DNA of 64,000 nt from RH-AL1 sp965214415. Its GTDB lineage: Bacteria; Pseudomonadota; Alphaproteobacteria; Rhizobiales; Beijerinckiaceae. Below, piece after piece: positions 25,961-35,005 of this stretch. Under the pieces are notes generated by a model that saw only the letters and a list, made by a program, of their open reading frames with translations, was not told the DNA's origin and did not search any database. Each line of letters starts with the position of its first letter. Position 1 is the stretch's first letter. The stretch is taken from positions 1,860,001-1,924,000 of the forward strand of contig CBDCBQ010000003.1 of assembly GCA_965214415.1 (NCBI GenBank), read 5' to 3'. A program made the position numbers and the translations under genes.

Positions 25961-26734
25961 ATGACGGAAGAGCTGCTCATCTCGCGCCGCGACGGCATCG
26001 TGACCGCGACCTTCAATCGTCCGAAGGCGCGCAACGCGCTGACCTACGCGATGTACGACTCACTCGGCGCGCTCGTCGCCGAGATCGACGCGGACGCATC
26101 CGTCGTGGCGCTCGTGCTGACCGGCGCGGGCGGCGCGGCCTTCGCCGCCGGCACCGCCATCGCCCAGTTCGAAAGCCTCCGCACGAAGGCGGATTCGCTC
26201 GCCTACGAGGCCCGGATCGAGACGCTACTCGCCGCGCTCGAGCGGTGTCGCGTGCCGACGATCGCCGCGCTTGCCGGCGCCTGCACCGGCGGCGGCGCGA
26301 TGCTCGCCGCCTGCTGCGACCTGCGGATCGCCGACGCCAGCCTGAAGTTCGGCTTTCCGATCGCCCGCACGCTCGGCAATTGCCTGTCGACGCAGAACCT
26401 CGCGCGTCTCGTCGCCCTCGTCGGCGAGGCCAGGGTTCGCACGATGATCTTCACCGCCCGCCTGATCGAGGCCGACGAGGCGCGCGCGTGCGGCCTCGTC
26501 GCCGAGGTGCTGCCGGATGCGGACGCGCTCGCGGCGCGTGCCGACTCGCTCGCCCGCGAAGTCGCGAGCCTGGCGCCGCTGACGCTGCGGACCACCAAGC
26601 AGGCACTGCTGCGGCTGCGCGCGGCGGTGCCACCGGCCGACGACCTCGTCACCGCCTGCTACACGAGCCGCGACTTTCGCGAGGGCGTCGAGGCGTTCGT
26701 CGCTCGGCGCAAGCCGCGCTGGGAGGGGCGCTGA
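25961..26734 (+). CDS. Crotonase-fold (enoyl-CoA hydratase/isomerase family) protein lacking both catalytic Glu
   Basis: 257 residues of crotonase fold: ATFNRPKARNALT, oxyanion-hole segments (AFAAGTAIAQFE and ACTGGGAMLAACCDLRIAD) and a helical C-terminus. True hydratases carry glutamate after GGGC and in the following PE motif; here these positions read GGGAM and FPIARTLG, so neither catalytic glutamate is present. It is therefore likely another crotonase-superfamily activity rather than beta-oxidation hydration. It is divergent from the GST gene and convergent with the SDR. Confidence 0.8.
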   Translation: MTEELLISRRDGIVTATFNRPKARNALTYAMYDSLGALVAEIDADASVVALVLTGAGGAAFAAGTAIAQFESLRTKADSLAYEARIETLLAALERCRVPTIAALAGACTGGGAMLAACCDLRIADASLKFGFPIARTLGNCLSTQNLARLVALVGEARVRTMIFTARLIEADEARACGLVAEVLPDADALAARADSLAREVASLAPLTLRTTKQALLRLRAAVPPADDLVTACYTSRDFREGVEAFVARRKPRWEGR

Positions 26735-26759
26735 CCCAGCCGTCACGAGCCGCGGTCCC

Positions 26760-27524
26760 TTAGAACTGCACGCCGCGCGTCAGGGCGCCGTCGACGACGA
26801 GATTGGTGCCCGTGATGAAGCTCGCGGCCGGGCTCGCCAGGAAGACGGCGGCGTTCGCCACCTCCTGCGCCCTGGCCATCCGCCCGGTCGGGTTGAGACC
26901 GAGCGCGGTCTGGTAGAGATCGGGATTGCCGTGCTCGATCTGGTGCCAGACGCCGCCCTCGAAATAGGTGTTGCCGGGCGAAACCGAGTTGGCGCGGATC
27001 GGGATGCCCGCGAGCTGGTAGGCGAGGCCCTGCGTGTAGTGGATCAGCGCCGCCTTGAAGGCGCCGTAAGGCCCGGCGGCGAAGTCGATCTCGCGTCCGG
27101 ACACGCTCGAGATCGAGACGATCGACGCCGCCTTGCTCGTCTCGAGGTACGGTTTCGCCGCCTCGACCAGCCTCACGCAACCCATCAGGTCGATCTCGAA
27201 GCCGGCCTTCCAATTTTCCTCGGACGGCGGGATCGCCAGCGCGCTGACGTTGGCGACCACGATATCGATTCCACCGAGCTTCGCCGCGGCGTCCGCGACC
27301 CAGGTCTCGAGCGCGGCCTTGTCGCCGATGTCGAGCGCGGTGCCATAGGCCTCGACGCCGATCTGCCGGATGGCGTGGCCGCAGGCCTTTACCCCGTCCG
27401 CGTCGCGCGCGCAGAAGGCGACATCGACGCCTTCGAGCGCCAGCGTCTCGACGATGGCGCGGCCAATGCCCTTGGTGCCGCCCGTGACGAGCGCGCGCAA
27501 ACCCTTCAAGCCGAGATCCATCAT
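26760..27524 (-). CDS. Short-chain dehydrogenase/reductase
   Basis: 254 residues, classical SDR. Cofactor motif TGGTKGIGRAI near the N-terminus, ANVSAL in place of the usual NNAG, catalytic Ser in VSISSVSG, and Tyr/Lys in GPYGAFKAAL. The C-terminal GTNLVVDGALTRG is typical. Two adjacent ATGs follow GGGAG; the second may be the true start. Substrate cannot be inferred. Confidence 0.88.
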   Translation of the reverse strand: MMDLGLKGLRALVTGGTKGIGRAIVETLALEGVDVAFCARDADGVKACGHAIRQIGVEAYGTALDIGDKAALETWVADAAAKLGGIDIVVANVSALAIPPSEENWKAGFEIDLMGCVRLVEAAKPYLETSKAASIVSISSVSGREIDFAAGPYGAFKAALIHYTQGLAYQLAGIPIRANSVSPGNTYFEGGVWHQIEHGNPDLYQTALGLNPTGRMARAQEVANAAVFLASPAASFITGTNLVVDGALTRGVQF

Positions 27525-27626
27525 CGTTCTCCCTGGTCAATCGAACGGGCGAGCAAAGCCGATACCATGGTGGGCATCGGAAGCCCGTGCGCCATATGAA
27601 GTTTCGGTGACAACGGAGAGACATGC

Positions 27627-29156
27627 GTGCCGGACGGTCGGGAATACGAGCTGAAATTCGCGATCGATCCCGGCGACTGCGAGGCACTCGTCGCGCACCC
27701 GGCTCTCGCGCAGGCGCCGCTCGACCGCAGGCTCTCCCACCTCGTCTCGACCTATTACGACACGCCCGACGATCGCCTGCGGGAGCTGCGCGTCAGCCTC
27801 CGGGTTCGGCGCGACGACGGCGGCGCCGTTCAGACGCTGAAGCGCGCGGGTGGCTCCTACATCGACCGCGAGGAATGGGAGCGCGCCTCGGACGGCTCCG
27901 CCCCCGACTTGGCCTGGCTGCGCGAAACGCCGCTGCGCGCCCTCTTCGATGGCGTCGGAGACACGCTGGCGCCGCGCTTCACGGTCGACGTCACGCGCAC
28001 GACGTTCCCGCTGAGGCGGGACGCGGCCGCCATCGAAGCGGCGCTCGACCGCGGCGAGATCCGCGCGGCCGGGCACGCCTTGCAAGTCAGCGAGCTCGAG
28101 CTCGAGAGCAAGGCGGGGGAGCCGTCGGCGGTGTTCGCCGTCGCGCGCGACCTCGTCCGCGATCTGCCGCTGACCCTGAGCCTCGCGAGCAAGTCGGAGC
28201 GAGGTTTCGCGGTGGGTGACGACGTTTGGGGTCACCCATCCAAGACGATCCGCCTATCGCTCGACGGCCGGATGACGCTGCGGAATGCCTTCGAGGCGAT
28301 CGTCCAGGCTTGCTTGCATGCGCTGACCCGCAACGCCGCGCTCGTCACCGACGACGAGGCCGGCGAGGCCGTGCACAAGACCCGGATCGCGCTGCGGCGG
28401 CTACGCGCCGCCATCGTGCTGTTCAGGCCATCCCTGCGACGCAAGCGCGAGCTCGCGCTGCGGCGTGACATCGCATGGATCGCCGGCAAGCTCGGCGTGG
28501 CGCGCGACGCCGACGTCTTGAAGACCGGCTATCTCGAGCCCGCTTTGCGCGACCCCCTCCTGACGGGGGCGCCGGCACTCGCGACGCTGATGGCGCCTAG
28601 ACGCAGTCGCGCGCACGCCGCCCTGCGCACGGCGCTCGCCTCGCCACGCTGGCGGCTGCTGCTCGTCGAGCTGCTGGCGTTCTCGATCGACGGCGTCCGT
28701 CGCAAGCGCCGCGATCTCGGCTATCGCGGGTTCGCGCGACGCCGGCTCAAAGGGCGGCATGCGCGGCTCGCGACATCGACGCGCGGGTTTACCAAGCTGA
28801 CGACACGAGCGCTGCACGATGTGCGAAAGGCCAGCAAGTCGCTGCGTTACGATCTCGAGCTGTTCGCCGATGTGCCGAAGCTCGGCGCGAGACGAAAACC
28901 GTTTGTCCGACTGCTCGGTACGCTCGAGGCGATGCAGGGCTCGCTGGGGCTTATCCATGACCGCGAGGCGGTCCGGGCGCGGCTCCGGAGCGATATCCTC
29001 GATCGGCCACGCCCGGAGTCCGCCTCGGCCGAAATCTGGCGAACCGCCGCCTCCGCCGCGAGGGTGATCGGGCGACGGGCTCCCGACCACGCGAAGCTGG
29101 AGGCCAAAGCCGCGAAGGCGGCCCGCAGGCTCCACGACACCGTCACGTTCCGCTGA
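27627..29156 (+). CDS. CYTH and CHAD domain protein
   Basis: 509 residues. N-terminal CYTH (triphosphate tunnel) domain, about 1-200, with the ExExK signature as EYELKF and basic strands (SLRVRRDDGGAVQTLKRAG). C-terminal CHAD domain, about 215-490, with conserved histidines and basic residues (EAVHKTRIALRRLRAA; DVRKASKSLRYDLELF). CYTH domains bind or hydrolyse inorganic triphosphate and CHAD domains bind polyphosphate granules, so a polyphosphate role is likely. GTG start with GGAG about eight bases upstream. Confidence 0.9.
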   Translation: MPDGREYELKFAIDPGDCEALVAHPALAQAPLDRRLSHLVSTYYDTPDDRLRELRVSLRVRRDDGGAVQTLKRAGGSYIDREEWERASDGSAPDLAWLRETPLRALFDGVGDTLAPRFTVDVTRTTFPLRRDAAAIEAALDRGEIRAAGHALQVSELELESKAGEPSAVFAVARDLVRDLPLTLSLASKSERGFAVGDDVWGHPSKTIRLSLDGRMTLRNAFEAIVQACLHALTRNAALVTDDEAGEAVHKTRIALRRLRAAIVLFRPSLRRKRELALRRDIAWIAGKLGVARDADVLKTGYLEPALRDPLLTGAPALATLMAPRRSRAHAALRTALASPRWRLLLVELLAFSIDGVRRKRRDLGYRGFARRRLKGRHARLATSTRGFTKLTTRALHDVRKASKSLRYDLELFADVPKLGARRKPFVRLLGTLEAMQGSLGLIHDREAVRARLRSDILDRPRPESASAEIWRTAASAARVIGRRAPDHAKLEAKAAKAARRLHDTVTFR

Positions 29157-29161
29157 CGGTG

Positions 29162-29488
29162 CTAGGCTTTGTCGCCGGGCGCGAAAACGGCGGCCAGCGC
29201 CGCGGCGAGGACAAGACCGCGCGACGCTGCGAGCTTGGTGTTGCCGTCCTGCAGCTCGCTGTAGAGGATCGCGCCCGACACGGCCGCCACGAGCGCGCCA
29301 CCGAGCCGACGCGTCGTGCGTGGGATCATCAGGAGGCCGCCGACAACCTCGGCCGCGGCCGCGGCTTCCATCTCCTGTCGCGACCAGCCGAGGTGACGAA
29401 ACATGCCGGCGTAGCCGCGATCGCCGACCAACTTGTCGGTGCCGGCGAGCGCGATGGCGACGCCAGCGACGGGATAGAGGTCGGGCAT
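29162..29488 (-). CDS. DoxX-family membrane protein
   Basis: 108 residues with four hydrophobic segments. LYPVAGVAIALAGTDKLVG and EVVGGLLMIPRTTRRLGGAL are DoxX-like. GGAG six bases upstream supports the internal ATG over the longer frame. It lies 5 bases from the convergent CYTH-CHAD gene. Function is unknown; DoxX proteins are small integral membrane proteins often tied to thiol or redox stress. Confidence 0.78.
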   Translation of the reverse strand: MPDLYPVAGVAIALAGTDKLVGDRGYAGMFRHLGWSRQEMEAAAAAEVVGGLLMIPRTTRRLGGALVAAVSGAILYSELQDGNTKLAASRGLVLAAALAAVFAPGDKA

Positions 29489-29575
29489 GAGTTTCTCCAG
29501 AACGGGCGCCCAGGTTCGGGAGATAGAGGCGCCGTGCCGCAAGAACGCGGACTCACGACGAACGTTCGAGGCTCG

Positions 29576-29650
29576 TGGTGGGCGCTACAGGGATCGAACC
29601 TGTGACCCCTTCCATGTCAAGGAAGTGCTCTCCCGCTGAGCTAAGCGCCC
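29576..29650 (-). tRNA. tRNA-Val (anticodon GAC), CCA encoded
   Basis: The minus strand folds as a full cloverleaf: acceptor GGGCGCT/AGCGCCC, D stem GCTC/GAGC, anticodon stem CTTCC/GGAAG with loop TTGACAT (anticodon GAC), a 5-base variable loop, and T arm ACAGG-TTCGATC-CCTGT. Discriminator A and CCA (29576-29578 as TGG on the plus strand) are genomically encoded. Confidence 0.97.
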
Positions 29651-29765
29651 GGCACGCCGTGCCGCGCATCCACGGGTCGGATGCGAGAGGGCGAGATATA
29701 CCGGCGGGACGCCGCGCGCAACCGCGAAAGCCGCCAACCTTCCCGTCCGAAGGCCGCGATCGCGA

Positions 29766-30149
29766 TCAGGCCGCCAGCAGGCGCTGCACCTCGTTGACGA
29801 GGTCTTTCAGATGGAACGGCTTCGACAACACCTTGGCCTGCTTCGGCGCGTTGTTGTCGGGGTTGAGCGCGACGGCCGCGAAGCCAGTGATGAACATCAC
29901 CTTGATGTCGGGATCGAGCTCGGTCGCGCGGCGCGCCAGCTCGATGCCGTCCATTTCCGGCATCACGATATCGGTGAGCAGAAGCTCGAATGGCTCCTCG
30001 CGCAGTCGATTGTAGGCCGACAGCCCATTGTCGAACGAGGACACTTCGAAGCCCGCGTTTTGCAAGGCCTTGGCGAGAAAGCGGCGCATGTCGTTGTCGT
30101 CTTCGGCAAGCAGGATCTTGCCGGCCACCATGGTCTCAGGGTTTGTCAT
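29766..30149 (-). CDS. cpdR: Response regulator CpdR
   Basis: 127 residues, a stand-alone receiver domain. ILLAEDDNDMRRFL, phosphoacceptor Asp60 in LLLTDIVMPEMDG, FITGFAAVALNP and the switch lysine in VLSKPFHLKDLVNE match CpdR, which when unphosphorylated primes ClpXP for degradation of cell-cycle proteins (CtrA, PdeA in Caulobacter). The C-terminus ends LLAA, the degradation-type tail seen in CpdR. The start at MTNPETM follows a GGAAC-GGAC stretch; a second ATG six codons later is possible. It is divergent from the amidohydrolase gene. Confidence 0.94.
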   Translation of the reverse strand: MTNPETMVAGKILLAEDDNDMRRFLAKALQNAGFEVSSFDNGLSAYNRLREEPFELLLTDIVMPEMDGIELARRATELDPDIKVMFITGFAAVALNPDNNAPKQAKVLSKPFHLKDLVNEVQRLLAA

Positions 30150-30335
30150 GTCCGTTCCGACGATAGCGGGACTTCGTGCGGTTCCGCCTGCGCGACTCTG
30201 GCACGAGCGCCGACCCTTGTGTGATGCCACGAACCGACGACGTTGGACAGAGGGCGATTGGCTTGGCAGAGTGAAGCGGTCAGGCGGCGCCTTTTACGCC
30301 ACAGCAGCTGGCGGTCCATGGGTCCAGGAGGTTCG

Positions 30336-31265
30336 ATGAGCAGACGGGGACCGAACGGTTCCTGCGACGAGGATCTCGCCGTTCACGAGCCCGAGCTCGA
30401 CCCGCCGTTCGAGGTGGTCGAGCCGGACCAGCTCGGCTGCCCGATCGTGTTCTCGTCGCCGCATTCCGGCTCGATCTACCCGCGCCGTTTCCTGGACAGC
30501 GCACGGCTCGACGCGACGGCATTGCGCCGTTCGGAGGACGCGTTCGTCGACGAGCTTTTCGCCGGCGTCCGTGCGCTCGGCGCGCCGCTGTTGCGCGCCC
30601 GCTTTCCGCGCGCCTATCTCGACCTCAACCGCGAGGCGTACGAACTCGACCCGCGCATGTTCGACGGACGCCTGCCCGGCTTCGCCAACACCCGGTCGGT
30701 GCGCGTCGCCGGTGGTCTCGGCACGATCGCCCGCGTGGTCGGAGAATCGCAGGAGATCTACGCCGGCCGGCTCAGCGTGACCGAGGCGCTCGCGCGCATC
30801 GAGCGGCTCTACAAGCCCTATCACGCGTGCCTGCGGTCGCTGCTCGATCGCGCCTTTCGCCAGTTCGGCGTGGCGATCCTGATCGACTGCCACTCGATGC
30901 CGTCGATGCCGACCGCCACGCTGGGGATCGACAAGCGGGTGACGACCGACTTCGTCGTCGGCGATCGCTACGGCATGAGCAGCGCGGTCGATCTCGTCGA
31001 GGTCGTGGAGCGGGCAATGCGGCAGCGCGCCTATGTTGTGCAGCGCAACAAGCCCTATGCGGGCGGCTACATCACCGAGCATTACGGGACGCCGCAGGCC
31101 GGCATCCACGCCATCCAGATCGAGCTGAACCGCGCGCTCTACATGGACGAGCGCCGGCTCGTGCGGACGGAGCGCTTCGCACCGGTCGCGGAGGATATCG
31201 CCGCGATCGTCGCCGAACTGGCCGCGTTCGTCGCGGGGTATGGCCTGAAGGCGGCAGCCGAATAG
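30336..31265 (+). CDS. N-formylglutamate amidohydrolase family protein
   Basis: 309 residues. FSSPHSGSIYPRRF near the N-terminus, RAYLDLNREAYELDPRMF, IDCHSMPSM and GIHAIQIELNRALYMDE near the end are the zinc-binding and catalytic segments of the HutG-like N-formylglutamate deformylase family. Histidine-degradation genes are absent nearby, so its true substrate may differ. AGGAGG lies five bases before the ATG. The cpdR/amidohydrolase/hisN grouping recurs in Hyphomicrobiales. Confidence 0.88.
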   Translation: MSRRGPNGSCDEDLAVHEPELDPPFEVVEPDQLGCPIVFSSPHSGSIYPRRFLDSARLDATALRRSEDAFVDELFAGVRALGAPLLRARFPRAYLDLNREAYELDPRMFDGRLPGFANTRSVRVAGGLGTIARVVGESQEIYAGRLSVTEALARIERLYKPYHACLRSLLDRAFRQFGVAILIDCHSMPSMPTATLGIDKRVTTDFVVGDRYGMSSAVDLVEVVERAMRQRAYVVQRNKPYAGGYITEHYGTPQAGIHAIQIELNRALYMDERRLVRTERFAPVAEDIAAIVAELAAFVAGYGLKAAAE

Positions 31266-31585
31266 CGCGGCGCTTGCGTGCCGGGCCACATGACGGCGCC
31301 ACCATGACGGCGCCTCCAAACGAAAGGAGCCGCTTGTGGAAGACACAAGCGGCCCAAGTCTAGGGAGGAAACGCCCAAGGAGGGCACGGCGACAACAGCC
31401 TGTTGCCGCACTGCGAAAAGATGAACGTGCGTCGCACAAAAAGCAAGGGCCCAAGACGCGTTTGCCACTCGGCGTGTCTTTGATGCACGGCTGGCGTGCA
31501 TCAAACGCAGATCGCGGGGACGGGACCGGTTGCGGGACTGTGGCGGGCGTGGCACTTCCAGCTCGACGACCTGGGAGCGTTTGGC
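31266..31585. other. Intergenic region (320 bp) before hisN, with a strong hairpin
   Basis: No gene was seen. It contains a perfect 10-bp hairpin (31329-31353) without a T tail and, further on, an AT-mixed stretch likely to hold the hisN promoter. Two copies of a CATGACGGCGCC-like motif occur at about 31289-31313. Confidence 0.5.
31329..31353. repeat. Perfect 10-bp hairpin GCCGCTTGTG-GAAGA-CACAAGCGGC
   Basis: Arms at 31329-31338 and 31344-31353 with a 5-base purine loop, 63 bases after the amidohydrolase stop. The following bases (CCAAGTCTAGGG) lack a T run, so it is a weak intrinsic terminator at best; it could be a transcript-end stabiliser. Confidence 0.55.
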
Positions 31586-32392
31586 ATGTCGGCTGTTGAT
31601 TTCGCGGCGTTCGTCGAGAAGCTCGGCGATGCGGCCGGCGACGCGATCCTGCCGTTTTTCCGCAGCGCGTTCGGCACCGAGGACAAAAGCAAGGGCGGCC
31701 GTTTCGATCCGGTCACCGAAGCCGACCGCGCCGCCGAGGTCGCGATGCGCGGGATGATCGAGCGCCAATTTCCGACGCACGGAATCATCGGCGAGGAATT
31801 CGGCGCCAAGCGGCCAGACGCCGAATACGTCTGGGTGCTGGACCCGATCGACGGGACCAAGGCTTTCATCTCGGGCCTGCCGACCTGGGGGGTCCTGATC
31901 GGCCTGCTGCACCACGGCAAGCCCTGCTATGGCCTGATGGTGCAGCCGTTCACGCAGGAGCGCTTCGTTGGCGACGGCACCAAGACGACTTGGACCGGCA
32001 CCGGCCTCGGGGTCGCGCGAGGACGGCGACGGCTTGGGGTGCGCGCCTGCGCCTCGCTCAAGTCGGCGACCGTGATGACGACCTCGCCGCTGCTTTACGC
32101 AGAGGACAAGCTCGAGGCGCTGCGACGCGTCGAGGACGAGGCGCGGCTCGTGCGCTACGGCTGCGATTGCTACGCGTTCGCCATGCTGGCGGCGGGCCAT
32201 GTCGATTGCGTGATCGAATCGGGCGTTCAGGCCTACGACGTCGTGGCGCTGATCCCGATCGTCGAGGGCGCCGGCGGCATCATGACGGATTGGAAAGGCG
32301 GCGATGCCGCCGGGGGCGGCGATGTCGTGGCGACCGGCGACCGGCGCCTCCATGCCGAGATTCTGGCGCGGCTCGGCGCGGCAGGACCGTAG
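31586..32392 (+). CDS. hisN: Histidinol-phosphatase, inositol-monophosphatase family (HisN)
   Basis: 268 residues. Metal-binding motifs GIIGEEFG, VLDPIDGTKAFISGLP and the late GVQAYDVVALIPIVEGAGG identify the IMPase fold; the GTKAFISGLP and WGVLIGLL segments are typical of alphaproteobacterial HisN, the last phosphatase of histidine synthesis. The ATG follows GGGAG eight bases upstream; a longer frame upstream is not family-like. Confidence 0.9.
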   Translation: MSAVDFAAFVEKLGDAAGDAILPFFRSAFGTEDKSKGGRFDPVTEADRAAEVAMRGMIERQFPTHGIIGEEFGAKRPDAEYVWVLDPIDGTKAFISGLPTWGVLIGLLHHGKPCYGLMVQPFTQERFVGDGTKTTWTGTGLGVARGRRRLGVRACASLKSATVMTTSPLLYAEDKLEALRRVEDEARLVRYGCDCYAFAMLAAGHVDCVIESGVQAYDVVALIPIVEGAGGIMTDWKGGDAAGGGDVVATGDRRLHAEILARLGAAGP

Positions 32393-32438
32393 GTTGCTTC
32401 CTACATAGGCTGAGCGATCCGGCGCGCCGAGTACGTCC

Positions 32439-33929
32439 TTGCCCTTTCTCTCCGATCTCCTCTACGAGGCGCGCTCGCTGGCGCAGACGTTCTCCGAGAG
32501 CCTCGGGACGCCGGTGCTCCGCCTTGGGGTGACCGGGCTCTCCCGCGCCGGCAAGACGGTCTTCATCACCGCGCTGATCCAACACCTGACCGAGCTCGGC
32601 GCGCCGGGGCGGCGGCGCAAGGGCGCGATGCCGGTGTTTCGCGTGATGACGGAAGGGCGCCTCACCAAGGGCAAGCTCGAGCCGCAGCCGGACGATGCCG
32701 TGCCGCGGTTCGCCTACGAGGATCACCGCGCGGCGCTGAAGGGCGGCGCCGAAGGTGCCTCGCGCCATTGGCCGCAATCGACGCGGCGCATCTCCGAGGT
32801 GCGGATCCGGCTCGAGTTCGAGCGCGCCGAGGGGATGCGCGCCGGGCCCGCGGCGCTCGTCATCGACATCGTCGATTATCCCGGCGAATGGCTGCTCGAC
32901 CTGCCGCTGCTCGACAAGAGCTACGCCGATTGGTCCAGGGAGACGCTCGAGGCGTCCGCCTCGGCGGCCCGCGCGAGCCTCGCCGCGGACTGGCGCGGCT
33001 TCACGGTCGCGACCGATGCCGGGGCGCCGGCCGAGGAACACGTCGCGCGCCAGGCCGCCGAGCTCTTCACGGCCTACCTGAAATCCTGCCGGGCCGACAA
33101 TTTCGCGCTGTCGACGCTGCCGCCCGGGCGCTTCCTGATGCCGGGCGATCTCGAAGGGTCGCCGGCGCTGACGTTCGCGCCGCTGCAGCTCGACGCGACG
33201 CGCGTGTACGGCGGCGAGACACTCGCCGGCATGATGGAACGCCGCTTCGAGGCCTACAAAGCGCATGTCGTGAGGCCGTTCTTCCGCGATCATTTCGCGC
33301 GGCTCGACCGGCAGATCGTGCTGGTCGATACGCTCGCCGCGCTGAATGCCGGCCCCGCCGCCGTGCGCGACCTCGAGAGCGCGCTGGCCGACATCCTGCA
33401 GGCCTTCCGCGCCGGGCGGAACTCGCTGATCTCCGCGCTCTTCAAGCCGCGCATCGACAAGATCCTGTTCGCGGCGACCAAGGCCGACCACCTCAATCAC
33501 ACGAGCCACGACCGGCTCGAGGCGATCCTGCGCACGATCGTCGGCCGCGCGATCGCGCGCGCCGACGACGCGGGCGCGGCGATCGACGTCATCGCGCTGG
33601 CCGGCGTGCGGGCGACGCGCGAGGCGCGGATCGGCAAGGGCGCCGACGCGCTCGACGCCGTCGTCGGCGTGCCGGCGCAGGGCGAGGTGATCGACGGCGA
33701 GAGCTTCGATGGCACCGCCGAGGCGGCGATCTTCCCCGGCGACCTGCCGGCCGACCCGAAGGCGGCATTGCGCGGCGACGCCTACTACCCCGCGGGCCAG
33801 GAGGACTACCGCTTCGTGCGCTTCCGCCCACCGCGCGAGGCGCGCGACGACGACGACCTGGCGCTGCCGCCGCCGCACATCCGAATGGACCGCGCCCTGC
33901 AGTTCCTGCTGGGAGACCGTCTCGCATGA
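32439..33929 (+). CDS. YcjX-family P-loop protein
   Basis: 496 residues. P-loop near residue 31 (GVTGLSRAGKTVFIT), Walker-B-like ALVIDIVDYPGEW, and KILFAATKADHLNHTSHDRL. YcjX is a stress-induced GTPase-like protein of unknown role, nearly always encoded with a YcjF-type membrane protein, as here. TTG start; no stronger candidate is in frame. It overlaps the next gene by ATGA. Confidence 0.9.
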   Translation: MPFLSDLLYEARSLAQTFSESLGTPVLRLGVTGLSRAGKTVFITALIQHLTELGAPGRRRKGAMPVFRVMTEGRLTKGKLEPQPDDAVPRFAYEDHRAALKGGAEGASRHWPQSTRRISEVRIRLEFERAEGMRAGPAALVIDIVDYPGEWLLDLPLLDKSYADWSRETLEASASAARASLAADWRGFTVATDAGAPAEEHVARQAAELFTAYLKSCRADNFALSTLPPGRFLMPGDLEGSPALTFAPLQLDATRVYGGETLAGMMERRFEAYKAHVVRPFFRDHFARLDRQIVLVDTLAALNAGPAAVRDLESALADILQAFRAGRNSLISALFKPRIDKILFAATKADHLNHTSHDRLEAILRTIVGRAIARADDAGAAIDVIALAGVRATREARIGKGADALDAVVGVPAQGEVIDGESFDGTAEAAIFPGDLPADPKAALRGDAYYPAGQEDYRFVRFRPPREARDDDDLALPPPHIRMDRALQFLLGDRLA

Positions 33930-35002
33930 GCGAAGACCCGAGTTCGCAGGATCAGCGTCGCCGCCCTCGCGCCGTGCGCCTCACGCCGGAGCCCCTGCCC
34001 GGCTTCGCCGACGAAACGGACGTCCGCGCACGCACGCGCCCGGCCGCGCCGCAGGTCGAGATCCTGCCCGATCCGGCAACCTTCGCCGGACTGGAGCTGG
34101 AGCCAGAGGAGCGCGCGGTCGAGGTCGCGCAGCGGCGCGGCATCTTCCGCCGCACACTCGTTTCGTGGAGCGGGCTGTTCTGGTCGGCGCTCGGCGGCCT
34201 CGTCTCGCTAGCGTTCGGGCTCTGGGTCACGCAGCTCGTCGACGATCTGTTCGCGCGGTCGAAAACGCTCGGCGGCATCGCGCTCGTGCTCGTCGCGATC
34301 GCCCTGCTCGCGCTGATCGTCCTCGCCGCTCGCGAGATGCTGGCGATCTCGCGCCAGCGCCACGTCGCCCGGCTCCACCAGGATTTCGCGCGCGCGCACG
34401 CCAACGACGATCAGAAGCTCGCCCGCAAGCTCGTCGCCGACCTCGCAGCGCTCTACGAGAAGCGGCCGGAGACGGCGCAAGGGCGGCAGGATGTGCTGGC
34501 GCTGCGCACAGAGATCGTCGACGGGCGCGACCTTGTCGAGATCGCGGAACGCACGCTCGTCGCACCGCTCGACGAGCGGGCGAACGCCGCCGTCGCGATG
34601 GCGGCGAAACGCGTCTCCGTCGTGACCACGGTGGCACCGCGCGCCATCATCGATGTCGCCTTCGTCCTGCTGCAGGCGGTGCGGCTGATCCGTCAGATCG
34701 CCGAAATTTACGGCGGACGGCCGGGCCTGCTCGGGTTTCTGAAGCTCGCGCGATCGGTCGGCGCGCATCTCGCGATCACCGGCGGCATGGCGGCGGGCGA
34801 CAGCCTGCTGCAGCAGGTCGTCGGCCACGGCATCGCCTCCAAGGTGTCGGCGCGGCTCGGCGAGGGTGTCTTGAACGGGCTGCTCACCGCGCGCATCGGA
34901 GTGTCCGCGATGGCGGTCTGCCGGCCGATGCCGTTCGAGGCGAGAAAGACGCCCAACCTGCGTCAGGTCGTGCCCTTCCTCTTCAGGTCGAGCGAGACGT
35001 AG
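33926..35002 (+). CDS. YcjF/TIGR01620-family inner-membrane protein (DUF697)
   Basis: 358 residues. An acidic/proline N-terminus (about 1-70), two membrane helices (SGLFWSALGGLVSLAFGLWV; LGGIALVLVAIALLALIVLA) and a C-terminal DUF697 region (PRAIIDVAFVLLQAVRLIRQ; ARIGVSAMAVCRPMPF). Translationally coupled to the YcjX-like gene; the two probably act together at the inner membrane. Confidence 0.88.
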   Translation: MSEDPSSQDQRRRPRAVRLTPEPLPGFADETDVRARTRPAAPQVEILPDPATFAGLELEPEERAVEVAQRRGIFRRTLVSWSGLFWSALGGLVSLAFGLWVTQLVDDLFARSKTLGGIALVLVAIALLALIVLAAREMLAISRQRHVARLHQDFARAHANDDQKLARKLVADLAALYEKRPETAQGRQDVLALRTEIVDGRDLVEIAERTLVAPLDERANAAVAMAAKRVSVVTTVAPRAIIDVAFVLLQAVRLIRQIAEIYGGRPGLLGFLKLARSVGAHLAITGGMAAGDSLLQQVVGHGIASKVSARLGEGVLNGLLTARIGVSAMAVCRPMPFEARKTPNLRQVVPFLFRSSET

Positions 35003-35005
35003 CGA

